In this document: piece after piece, positions 45,536-52,894 of the stretch
How positions within the stretch are numbered: the stretch's first letter is position 1
How the letters are laid out: each line of letters starts with the position of its first letter
NCBI RefSeq assembly: GCF_000814025.1
Contig: NZ_JWLL01000003.1
Coordinates: 765,637-829,636, forward strand
Length of the DNA: 64,000 bases
Origin: Tateyamaria sp. ANG-S1
Lineage (GTDB): Bacteria; Pseudomonadota; Alphaproteobacteria; Rhodobacterales; Rhodobacteraceae
Direction: 5' to 3'
Made by a program: the position numbers and the translations under genes
Notes under the pieces: generated by a model
Database searches by the model: none
Seen by the model: the letters and a program-made list of their open reading frames with translations, nothing else
Told to the model about the DNA's origin: nothing

Positions 45536-47256
45536 CGTGTCGGCAGGGAAAGCGCGCTCCACGCATCGAACTGAGACAGGAACACGCGTCCGTTAAGCTC
45601 ACTGATGAAATGCGACCGCTTGAGACGATCCATAACCGGCCCTTTCACCTCGGACAAATGCAGACCGACATCCATGTCTTTCAGGCGATGGTTGATCGCC
45701 TCAAAGCTTTCAAGCGCAGAGTAGTCGACTTCGTTGATGGCAGAGCACATCAACACGACATTCTTCACCTCGCACCCTTCGGTAACCCGTTTCTGGATGA
45801 GATCTTCGAGAAACCGCGCGTTCACGAAAAACAGACTCTCGTCCACACGCAGGCTGACAAGGGTCGGGTCAGTTTCAACGGTGTGCCGATGGGTATTTCG
45901 AAAATGCTCTGTGCCGGGTACCCGACCAACCTCGGCCACATGCGGGCGTGAGGTTTTGTAAAGGTGCAGCAACACGGAAATTGCGACGCCAGATGCGACG
46001 CCGACTTCCACGCCAAGAACCAGCGTCAAAAGGATGGTGGCAGTCACCGCGGTAAAGTCCGCACGGCTGTAAGACCAAGTCTTTTTAAGGATCGAAAAGT
46101 CCACAAGCGAAAGCACGGCCACGATGATCGTTGCCGCCAACGTTGCGGTGGGGAGGTAGTACACCAGGGGCGTCAGAGCGACCGCGGCAACGGCCAAGCC
46201 AATCGCCGTATACGCACCGGCAGCCGGAGTTTCCGCGCCCGCATCGAAATTTACCACCGATCGCGCAAAACCACCCGTGACCGGATAACCACCGGTAAAA
46301 GCCGCACCAACGTTTGCCGCACCAAGTCCGATCAGTTCCTGGTCCGGGTCAATGCGCTGACGTTTCTTGGCGGCCAGCGTTTGCGCAACAGACACGGATT
46401 CTACAAAGCCGATGATCGAAATCAGAAGCGCGGGCACAAACAATGCGCCGATCAAATCAGATCCGAAGCCGGGCAACGTCAACGGCGGAAGGCTTTGCGG
46501 AACGCTTCCGACGATCTTCACACCTTGATCAGCCAGGTCGAGCCACCAGACAGTCAATGTGGTCACCACAACGGCCGCCACTGGCCCCACCTTCGTTGTG
46601 ACATCCGCAGCAGTTGGTCCCACACCAAGCCGCTTCAGCATCGGTTTCAGGCCTTTGCGAACCCAAAACAGAAATCCGGTCGCGGCTACGCCAAGAGCGA
46701 AGGTAACGACATTCGTATCCCCCAGATGGCCAAGGATCGACATTAGCATGTCCGGCAAAGTGTGCCCGTGCGCTGATACGCCCAGAATGTTTTTCAACTG
46801 GCTTGTCGCGATCAGAATGCCGGACGCGGTGATAAAGCCCGCAATGACCGGGTGACTGAGGAAGTTCGCCAGAAAGCCCAACCTGAAAACACCCATCAGC
46901 AACAGGATCCCGCCCGACAGGAAAGCCAGCGTCAGGGCGGCGACGGCATAACCCGCTGTCCCCTGCTCCGCGACCTGTCCAATCGCGGACGCGGTTAAAA
47001 GTGATACCACCGCAACCGGGCCCACAGCGAGCGCTCGGCTCGTCCCGAAAATCGCATAAAGCAGGATCGGCGCAATCGATGCGTAGAGACCAGCTTCAGG
47101 CGGAAGGCCAGCAAGCATGGCATAGGCCAGGCTTTGTGGGATCAGCATGATCGTCACGATCACGGCCGCGATCATGTCATTGGAGAACGCTTTGCGATTA
47201 TACGTGCGGCCCCAATCGAGCACGGGAATGTAGCGGCGCAAACTGTCAATCATCAT
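45532..47256 (-). CDS. SulP-family anion transporter with STAS domain
   Basis: A 574-aa transporter: about 12-14 membrane segments (residues 20-420) with the SulP signature AVIVTIMLIPQSLAYAMLAG, then a C-terminal STAS domain (about 445-560; VVLMCSAINEVDYSALESFEAINHRL). The family moves sulfate, bicarbonate or other anions. It is downstream of the SQR gene but separated by a good terminator, so it may be only partly co-transcribed. Export of the sulfate or sulfite made by sulfide oxidation is a reasonable inference. Confidence 0.92.
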   Translation of the reverse strand: MMIDSLRRYIPVLDWGRTYNRKAFSNDMIAAVIVTIMLIPQSLAYAMLAGLPPEAGLYASIAPILLYAIFGTSRALAVGPVAVVSLLTASAIGQVAEQGTAGYAVAALTLAFLSGGILLLMGVFRLGFLANFLSHPVIAGFITASGILIATSQLKNILGVSAHGHTLPDMLMSILGHLGDTNVVTFALGVAATGFLFWVRKGLKPMLKRLGVGPTAADVTTKVGPVAAVVVTTLTVWWLDLADQGVKIVGSVPQSLPPLTLPGFGSDLIGALFVPALLISIIGFVESVSVAQTLAAKKRQRIDPDQELIGLGAANVGAAFTGGYPVTGGFARSVVNFDAGAETPAAGAYTAIGLAVAAVALTPLVYYLPTATLAATIIVAVLSLVDFSILKKTWSYSRADFTAVTATILLTLVLGVEVGVASGVAISVLLHLYKTSRPHVAEVGRVPGTEHFRNTHRHTVETDPTLVSLRVDESLFFVNARFLEDLIQKRVTEGCEVKNVVLMCSAINEVDYSALESFEAINHRLKDMDVGLHLSEVKGPVMDRLKRSHFISELNGRVFLSQFDAWSALSLPTR

Positions 47257-47265
47257 TCATTCCGG

Positions 47266-47311
47266 GCAAAAAGAAGAGGACGGGCTCACCTGTTCGCTCC
47301 TGAGCCCGTCC
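47266..47311 (-). terminator. Intrinsic terminator between sqr fusion and SulP gene
   Basis: An 11-bp perfect stem (GGACGGGCTCA/TGAGCCCGTCC, 12-nt loop) is followed on the minus strand by TCTTCTTTTTGC. It lies 50 nt after the SQR stop and 22 nt before the SulP start. Confidence 0.75.
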
Positions 47312-47360
47312 GACCGCAGGGCTTTGGCAAACCAATCCCTGCACTTCATCCATACGCGGC

Positions 47361-49040
47361 CTATTCAGCCGTGACCTTCAGCTTTTCAGGTTTGGCCATC
47401 CATTCCTTGCCCTTGAGCATGGCTTTCCAGTAGATCGGCGGCAGCATGCGTTCTTTTAAAAACCACGCGAGGCGCGTGGGCTTGGTGCCGTCCAGCATCG
47501 CCGCTGGAAAACTCGGCTTCAAAACACCGCCATAGCCGAACTCAGCCAGAATGATCTTGCCGCGCTCCACGGTCAGGGGGCACGAACCATAGCCATCATA
47601 GGCCGCCGTAGGTGAGCGGCCAGAGATGTCTGCCACGATATTCTCGGCCACGGTTGGGGCCTGTTTGCGCGCCGCTGCCGCGGTCTTGGCGTTGGGCGCG
47701 TTCATGACGTCCCCAAGGCTCCAGATGTTGTCATAGCTTGCGTGGCGCAGCGTGGCCTGATCCACATCGACCCACCCCGCAGCATCCGCCAATGGCGAAA
47801 CCCGGATGAAATCCGGAGCAACCTGAGGCGGGCAGACATGCAGCATGTCGAAGTCGACAGTGACATTCTCCGGCTCTGCATCCGGCTTGGCGATCCGGAA
47901 CGTCGCTGTTTTCGCGGCACCATCCACCGAAGTCAGGTTGTGAAAGAAGTTAAGCGTCGCGTCGTATTTGTCGACGTATCGTTCAAGCGCAGGCACGTAA
48001 TCCTTTACGCCAAACAACACCCCGCCCGCATTCATGAACTGTATGTCGATGTCCTTTAGGCGACCGTTGCGAAACCACGCATCGCCCGACAGGTACATCG
48101 CCTTTTGCGGTGCGCCCGCGCATTTGATCGGCATCGGCGGCTGGGTGAAGATCGCGCGCCCTTCCTTCAGCTCCTGCACGAGCTGCCAGGTATAGGGGGC
48201 TAGGTCGTAGCGATAGTTCGAGGTCACACCATTGCGCCCAAGCGTCTCTTCCAGCCCTTCAACAGCGTCCCAATCCAATTTGAGGCCAGGACATACGACC
48301 AGCCGGTCGTATTTCACGACACGGCACCCATCCAGGATCACCGCATTGTCGGCGGGCTCGAACGCGGCCACGGCAGCTTGTATCCACTTCACGCCACGGG
48401 GGATGAGAGACCCCATTGTTTTGGCGGTTTGAGTGGCGTCAAAAATGCCACCACCAACCATCGTCCAACCGGGTTGATAGTAGTGGATGTCCGCCGGATC
48501 GATGATCGCAATCGACAGGTTCGAGGTCCGGGCCTGCAGACTGGCGGCAACAGCCACACCTCCGGCACCGCCGCCAACGATCACGACGTCATACTTTGCA
48601 TCGCCGGTATCCGTCGGAGTTTTGCCGCCATTGGCGATCCGCCGGGCAACACCGTTCATGTCATACCCAGCGGCTTTCGTGGCGGCGAGGATCTCGGGTA
48701 TCGGGCGCTTCTTGCTCTCGTGAAACGACCACAAGGTGGCAGAGCGTGTCCCGGTCCGGCAATAGGCGAGCACCGGGCGCGGTAGGTCCTCAAGTACGGC
48801 GCCAAAGGCAGCGACATCCGCGTCCTGCACCATCCCCGTTTGCACCGGCACATAAGCCGTCTTGATATCCAGGGCCTGCGCGGCCGCTTCGATCTCTTCG
48901 AAACTGGGCTGATCAGCGCCTTCGCCATCCGGGCGGTTGCATATGATGGCGCGAAATCCGGCTTCTTTGATCGCAGGCAAGTCTTGCGCCGTGATCTGTG
49001 GGCTGACGGATGTCTTGTCTGTAACTCTCCTGATATCCAT
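47361..49040 (-). CDS. sqr: DUF442 phosphatase-like domain fused to sulfide:quinone oxidoreductase
   Basis: A 559-aa fusion. Residues 1-140 are a TIGR01244/DUF442 domain with the CX5R loop C94-RTGTRS; residues 150-559 are a flavoprotein with VIVGGGAGGVAVAASL. Two Cys match those of eukaryotic-type SQR: C307 in PIKCAGAPQKAMYLSGD and C487 in YDGYGSCPL. SQR oxidises sulfide at the membrane, reduces quinone and makes a persulfide. The DUF442 part probably handles sulfane sulfur. The persulfide dioxygenase-like gene lies 10 nt upstream in the same operon. Confidence 0.9.
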   Translation of the reverse strand: MDIRRVTDKTSVSPQITAQDLPAIKEAGFRAIICNRPDGEGADQPSFEEIEAAAQALDIKTAYVPVQTGMVQDADVAAFGAVLEDLPRPVLAYCRTGTRSATLWSFHESKKRPIPEILAATKAAGYDMNGVARRIANGGKTPTDTGDAKYDVVIVGGGAGGVAVAASLQARTSNLSIAIIDPADIHYYQPGWTMVGGGIFDATQTAKTMGSLIPRGVKWIQAAVAAFEPADNAVILDGCRVVKYDRLVVCPGLKLDWDAVEGLEETLGRNGVTSNYRYDLAPYTWQLVQELKEGRAIFTQPPMPIKCAGAPQKAMYLSGDAWFRNGRLKDIDIQFMNAGGVLFGVKDYVPALERYVDKYDATLNFFHNLTSVDGAAKTATFRIAKPDAEPENVTVDFDMLHVCPPQVAPDFIRVSPLADAAGWVDVDQATLRHASYDNIWSLGDVMNAPNAKTAAAARKQAPTVAENIVADISGRSPTAAYDGYGSCPLTVERGKIILAEFGYGGVLKPSFPAAMLDGTKPTRLAWFLKERMLPPIYWKAMLKGKEWMAKPEKLKVTAE

Positions 49041-49050
49041 CTGCCCGACC

Positions 49051-49932
49051 TCACAGACCGTTCACAGGCACTTTGAGCATCGGGTTGCCATCCTTGTCGG
49101 TCGGCACCTCGCCTGCACGCATGTTCACCTGCAACGAAGGGATGATCAGCTTGGGCATCGCCAGTTGGGCATCCCGCGCGGTGCGGAACTTGACGAAGTC
49201 CGCCTTTGACTTGCCGCCGCCCACGTGAATGTTGTGCGCCTTCTCTTCACCCACTGTCGTTTCCCAGGCAATGTCGCGGCCGTTCGGTCCATAGTCGTGG
49301 CACATAAACAGGCGCATATCGTCAGGCAGGCTCAAAACCTTCTGGATGCTGTCGTAAAGAACACCGGCATCACCACCCGGGAAATCAGCCCGGGCAGACC
49401 CGCCATCGGGCATAAACAGGGTATCACCAGTGAATGCCGCGTTGCCCATGACATGCACCATGCAGGCCGGGGTATGGCCGGGTGTGTACATCGCAAAGGC
49501 CTGCATATTGCCGATTGCGTAGGTATCACCATCTTCGAACAGCGCATCGAACTGGGACCCATCACGCTGAAACTCGGTTCCTTCGTTAAAGACCTTTCCG
49601 AACGTGTCCTGCACCACCATGATTTTCGAACCGATGCCGATCTGACCGCCCAGCTTTTGCTGGATGTAGGGCGCCGCGCTCAGGTGGTCGGCATGCACGT
49701 GGGTTTCGATGATCCACTCCAGCGTCAAACCCCGGGCTTCGATCTGCTGGATCAAGGTATCGGCATGTTCGTACGTGATCCGCCCGGCGGCGTAATCTAT
49801 GTCCATCACGCTATCGACGATGGCACATGCATTCGATGTGGGGTCTTTGACGATGTAGCTGATCGTATTCGTGGCCGCGTCAAAGAACGCTTGCACGTCA
49901 GGTTTGACAGACATGTTGACGGGATAAGTCAT
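49051..49932 (-). CDS. Persulfide dioxygenase-like MBL-fold protein (Blh/ETHE1 type)
   Basis: A 293-aa MBL-fold protein with an intact ETHVHADHLSAAPYI metal motif (H78, H80, D82, H83), MYTPGHTPACMVHVMG, FTGDTLFMPDGGSARADFPGGDA and a C-terminal FMCHDYGPNGR. These are features of the Blh/ETHE1 branch, which oxidises glutathione persulfide to sulfite with oxygen. GGAGGAGAAG lies before the ATG at 49932; the longer frame to 50106 overlaps the YeeE gene and is not used. It follows the sulfur-transport genes and precedes the SQR fusion. Confidence 0.9.
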   Translation of the reverse strand: MTYPVNMSVKPDVQAFFDAATNTISYIVKDPTSNACAIVDSVMDIDYAAGRITYEHADTLIQQIEARGLTLEWIIETHVHADHLSAAPYIQQKLGGQIGIGSKIMVVQDTFGKVFNEGTEFQRDGSQFDALFEDGDTYAIGNMQAFAMYTPGHTPACMVHVMGNAAFTGDTLFMPDGGSARADFPGGDAGVLYDSIQKVLSLPDDMRLFMCHDYGPNGRDIAWETTVGEEKAHNIHVGGGKSKADFVKFRTARDAQLAMPKLIIPSLQVNMRAGEVPTDKDGNPMLKVPVNGL

Positions 49933-49958
49933 AACTCTTCTCCTCCAAGGTAAGTGTG

Positions 49959-50387
49959 TCAGGACGCTGCCTTTGCCGGGTCGGCACGCCAAAGGCGACG
50001 CAGGTAGAAACCAGCGGTGACAGACACCAAAAACAGGGCAACCTCCCAACGGCCGGTCCCAAGCGCCGGGATCGCCGCACCAGGGCAGAAACCTGCAATG
50101 CCCCAACCAACACCGAACAGGGCCGAACCGCCGATCAGTCGGGCGTCAATATTGCTTGCACTGGGGATCTGAAACCGCGCTTCGAACAGCGGCGCCGCGC
50201 GGCGCCAGACCAGCCGGTACCCGATGAAAGTGACGATCAAGGCACCGCCCATCACGAACGCTAAGCTGGGGTCCCAGGTACCGGCCAGGTCAAAGAAATT
50301 CAGCACTTTGGCCGGGTCCATCATTCCCGACAGGGCAATGCCGGTGCCAAACGCCAAACCGGTCAGAAGGGCAAAAAGATGCTTCAT
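49959..50387 (-). CDS. YeeE/YedE-family sulfur transport subunit (PmpB-like)
   Basis: A 142-aa four-helix half-transporter (DUF6691/YeeE type). The key motif is WGIAGFCPGAAIPALGTG, with the conserved FCPG Cys near residue 90. Family members carry sulfur-containing compounds such as thiosulfate through a Cys relay. It directly follows the partner half-transporter with a 1-nt gap, and together they correspond to one full YeeE. Confidence 0.9.
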   Translation of the reverse strand: MKHLFALLTGLAFGTGIALSGMMDPAKVLNFFDLAGTWDPSLAFVMGGALIVTFIGYRLVWRRAAPLFEARFQIPSASNIDARLIGGSALFGVGWGIAGFCPGAAIPALGTGRWEVALFLVSVTAGFYLRRLWRADPAKAAS

Positions 50388-50388
50388 A

Positions 50389-50820
50389 TCAGGCTCCCAG
50401 AACGTGGCGGATCACGAACACGGTGATACCCGCGGTCAGCATGAAGGTGGGCACCGCAACCAGTGAACGGACCGACAGGCGAGAAAGGCCACAAACCCCG
50501 TGACCGGATGTGCACCCGGACCCCAGGCTCGCGCCGAAGCCGACAATAACGCCACCCACGACGATCATCGCGGGGCTTACCGGAACGGTGAGCGTTGGCA
50601 TCGATCCACTCACGGCAAAGATCAGGATGGGGGCAAGCACCATGCCGAGGACGACCGCCAGGCGCCACGACATCTCTTCTCGCGCTTCTGCAAAAACCGT
50701 GCCTGACAGAATGCCCGTCGCCCCGAAGATGCGCCCAAGGACAAGCATCAGGAGCACGGCACCAAGACCGATCATCAGACCGCCCCCAAACGAGGCAAAG
50801 GGTGTGAACTCTGTTTCCAT
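50389..50820 (-). CDS. YeeE/YedE-family sulfur transport subunit (PmpA-like)
   Basis: A 143-aa membrane protein with GFGASLGSGCTSGHGVCGLSRLSVRS near residue 92-117, the two-Cys motif of PmpA/YeeE. The ATG at 50820 is used (a GTG at 50823 is also in frame). It starts 4 nt after the stop of the 31-aa Cys peptide, so the two are probably coupled. It heads the sulfide-oxidation operon with its partner. Confidence 0.9.
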   Translation of the reverse strand: METEFTPFASFGGGLMIGLGAVLLMLVLGRIFGATGILSGTVFAEAREEMSWRLAVVLGMVLAPILIFAVSGSMPTLTVPVSPAMIVVGGVIVGFGASLGSGCTSGHGVCGLSRLSVRSLVAVPTFMLTAGITVFVIRHVLGA

Positions 50821-50824
50821 CACC

Positions 50825-50920
50825 CTACTCCGTACCGCTCTTGCGGCCCGAGACCGTGTACGTCACACAGGACGTCAAGGCGCAAAGAGTGCGATCAGGG
50901 GCGTCTGCCTTGGCTGCCAT
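50825..50920 (-). CDS. Candidate 31-aa Cys-containing peptide heading the sulfur operon
   Basis: Too short for most gene finders. The ATG at 50920 has GGGAG 6 nt upstream (50927-50931) and encodes MAAKADAPDRTLCALTSCV plus a polar tail, with Cys13 and Cys18 (C-x4-C). Its TAG is 4 nt before the YeeE start. It lies just downstream of the promoter carrying the shared palindrome. It could be a leader peptide, a sulfane-sulfur carrier or a small partner of the transporter. Confidence 0.55.
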   Translation of the reverse strand: MAAKADAPDRTLCALTSCVTYTVSGRKSGTE

Positions 50921-50951
50921 CGTGTTCTCCCATCCGATAACTTGGAGAACA

Positions 50952-50991
50952 GATATAACTTTGACCCCATGCCTTCAGTGACATTGTCACT
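50952..50991 (-). promoter_or_regulatory. Operator and -10 of the sulfur operon
   Basis: A perfect palindrome AGTGACA-T-TGTCACT (50977-50991) is followed on the minus strand by a -10-like TATATC (50957-50952), 27 nt from the palindrome centre. This puts the site near -39 to -40, the class II activator position. The spacing equals that at the Rrf2 promoter. Confidence 0.7.
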
Positions 50992-51012
50992 CAACATGCA
51001 AATACTTGAATA

Positions 51013-51675
51013 CTATTCGGCTGCAGCAATATCGCGAAGCGCGGGTTTGTCGAGCAGGGCGATGCGACCGCGCGACTGGGCAATCAGTTCCCGTTTCTGG
51101 AAGTCCTGCAAAATGCGGCTGACAACTTCACGTGCAGTTCCAAGCTCACTTGCCAGATGCTGATGCGTGGCAGTGACCTCCTTGAAGTCACCCGCAAGCG
51201 CAAGAAGACGCGCCGCCAGCCGCACATCCATCTGCCCAAAGGCAACATCATCAACAACGCGCAGCAGATCAATCAAACGCCGGGAATAGGCGGCAAACAC
51301 AAATGCGCGAAAGGCCTCTTCCTCGGCCACGAGACGGTCAAACGCCGCTTTGGGAAGTGCGATCGCTGTGATGTCCGTTTCTGCTATGCCCTCAGCCTCA
51401 TACGCTTCTTCCGCCAGCATACAGGCCGTCGTGAGAACGCAACTTTCACCTGCGTCCACACGGTACAGCACAATGTCACGCCCCATGTCAGAGCGCTGCA
51501 CAACGCGGATACGTCCCTCATAAAGAAAAAACAGACTGTCCGGCACATTCATAGGACCAAAGACCTGAGTCCCTTCGGACATGTGTGTAACACGCGCGAC
51601 CTTGATCAACCTGTCGCGGACCGCGCGGGGCAGACGGGCTGTGCCCTGAAAACGCTCCGTCCAATCCCCGATCAT
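51013..51675 (-). CDS. Crp/Fnr-family transcriptional regulator
   Basis: A 220-aa regulator with an N-terminal cyclic-nucleotide-like beta-roll (about 15-130) and a C-terminal winged helix (EVTATHQHLASELGTAREVVSRILQDFQ near 165-192). It lacks the N-terminal Fe-S Cys set of FNR, but has a Cys pair in the sensor domain (C79 and C85 in GESCVLTTACML), which could sense redox or sulfane sulfur. The ATG at 51675 overlaps the Rrf2 stop. It is the best candidate to bind the palindrome upstream of both operons. Confidence 0.9.
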   Translation of the reverse strand: MIGDWTERFQGTARLPRAVRDRLIKVARVTHMSEGTQVFGPMNVPDSLFFLYEGRIRVVQRSDMGRDIVLYRVDAGESCVLTTACMLAEEAYEAEGIAETDITAIALPKAAFDRLVAEEEAFRAFVFAAYSRRLIDLLRVVDDVAFGQMDVRLAARLLALAGDFKEVTATHQHLASELGTAREVVSRILQDFQKRELIAQSRGRIALLDKPALRDIAAAE

Positions 51676-52142
51676 CGTGCCTTGCGCATCGGTGCCACGA
51701 TACCCTCTTCGAGCGGCGCAATGCGCGCCAACAGATCGCCACGGTTTGAGGCGATATCGGCCAAGGTCAGATCGTCGAGCACCGCCATGAACGCTTGCGT
51801 TGCGCCCTGAAGGGCACGGGATAACTTGCATATCCCGATCAGCGGGCAGGTGTTGCTGTCGGGGTTGAAGCATTCGACAAGGGTCAGCGGTCCTTCGGTC
51901 AAACGGACAACGTCGCCGATGACGATGTCTTCGGCCGGCTGTGCCAGCTGAAAACCGCCATATCTGCCGCGATGGGTCACGACATATCCCGCCAGTCCAA
52001 GCTCATGCACGATCTTAACGATGTGAGGGCGGGCCAGACCGTGCACCCGGACAACGTCATCCACACGGATCAAATCCGGCGTTTTCAGCGCAGCCAACTG
52101 CAAGGATCGCAAGGCAAAATTCGTATACGACTTCAGTTTCAA
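51672..52142 (-). CDS. Rrf2-family regulator, NsrR-like
   Basis: A 156-aa Rrf2 protein with an N-terminal winged helix (YTNFALRSLQLAAL, HGLARPHIVKIVHELGLAGYV, GRYGGFQLAQPAEDI) and three Cys, C91-x7-C99-x5-C105, the spacing known for Fe-S ligands of Bacillus NsrR. It may sense nitric oxide, iron-sulfur status or sulfide. The start is TTG at 52142, with a GGTGGGG site upstream. It is coupled to the Crp/Fnr gene by an ATGA overlap. Confidence 0.9.
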   Translation of the reverse strand: MKLKSYTNFALRSLQLAALKTPDLIRVDDVVRVHGLARPHIVKIVHELGLAGYVVTHRGRYGGFQLAQPAEDIVIGDVVRLTEGPLTLVECFNPDSNTCPLIGICKLSRALQGATQAFMAVLDDLTLADIASNRGDLLARIAPLEEGIVAPMRKAR

Positions 52143-52168
52143 ATAGCAGCCCCACCTTTAACTTACAT

Positions 52169-52207
52169 ATTATATATGTCTTTTTTGACGTTGGGTGACA
52201 ATGTCAC
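52169..52207 (-). promoter_or_regulatory. Operator and -10 of the Rrf2-Crp pair
   Basis: GTGACA-A-TGTCAC (52195-52207) lies 27 nt (centre to first -10 base) before a consensus TATAAT on the minus strand (52174-52169). The leader to the TTG start is about 20 nt. Same core and same spacing as the sulfur operon promoter. Confidence 0.72.
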
Positions 52208-52284
52208 TGAACTGGACACAGCGCCGCCTTGGTCTTGTAAAGTGCAGTGAGTTCCGAGAAGCTCAACGCCGACGGCGTAACAGG

Positions 52285-52375
52285 GGTGGCATAGTGTAAC
52301 GGTAGCACGCCTGCCGATTAGAGGATCATAATTTGAAAGCAGGAAGTGCGGGTTCGAACCCCGATGCCCCCACCA
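52285..52375 (+). tRNA. tRNA-like sequence with 24-nt anticodon loop (possible tRNA pseudogene or unusual tRNA)
   Basis: The D-arm (GTGT-AACGGTA-GCAC), a 5-bp anticodon stem CCTGC/GCAGG (52310-52314, 52339-52343), a T-arm with GGGTTCGAACCCC, an acceptor stem GGTGGCA/TGCCCCC with one mismatch and an encoded CCA end are all present. But the anticodon loop is 24 nt instead of 7, and itself can fold (ATTA/TAAT, 8-nt loop). No standard anticodon can be assigned. I cannot tell a decayed gene from a functional oddity. Confidence 0.6.
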
Positions 52376-52481
52376 AACGCCCAAGCGCAACACAACCGCT
52401 TAGAGATTTTCTTCTTGAAACAGGTGAGGCCGTGGCTCATCTGAATACCATTGTTGTTGGCCTAGATGCAGTGGAAAACGG

Positions 52482-52820
52482 TTACCAAAATGCCCCCTCT
52501 GCGCCGAGTACGATGTCACCGTAGCCGAGCGTCGTATAAGTCACAGTCGTGAAGCAGAAGCTTGTTGCGAGGTCTGGCAAATCAGCCATTAGAAGGAATG
52601 AAACGGCCCAAGACCAAACCTGAATTGTGTGTGCGAGAACGAGGACAAAGATAGCCAAAAGAAGCAAGGCGACATTGCGCAGGCGGGGTGTTTTGTCATG
52701 AGGCAGGTAACTGGATAGCTTTGCAAAAGAGGGGATGCTGACGGCAATCAGGCCGACGTGAACAACGGCGCTGAATGCAAGCAGGCCAATCCCAAGTAGG
52801 ATTTGTTGGAGCGCCGTCAT
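52482..52820 (-). pseudogene. Truncated potassium-channel (Ion_trans_2) gene
   Basis: A 112-aa protein with two N-terminal helices and a pore loop TTVTYTTLGYGDIVLG, the K+ selectivity filter, but it stops 8-9 residues after the filter. The second pore helix and the C-terminus are missing. The frame ends with a TAA at a junction with unrelated DNA: the opposite strand here reads as the tail of another protein (ETGEAVAHLNTIVVGLDAVENGY, 52420-52490). The gene was probably cut by a rearrangement near the tRNA-like sequence. Confidence 0.65.
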
Positions 52821-52894
52821 AACGGTAGTCCTGCATCAGGAATATCGTTAAAAACACAATATAAAGAAGAAGCGCAGACAGGGGAGCCACAATT

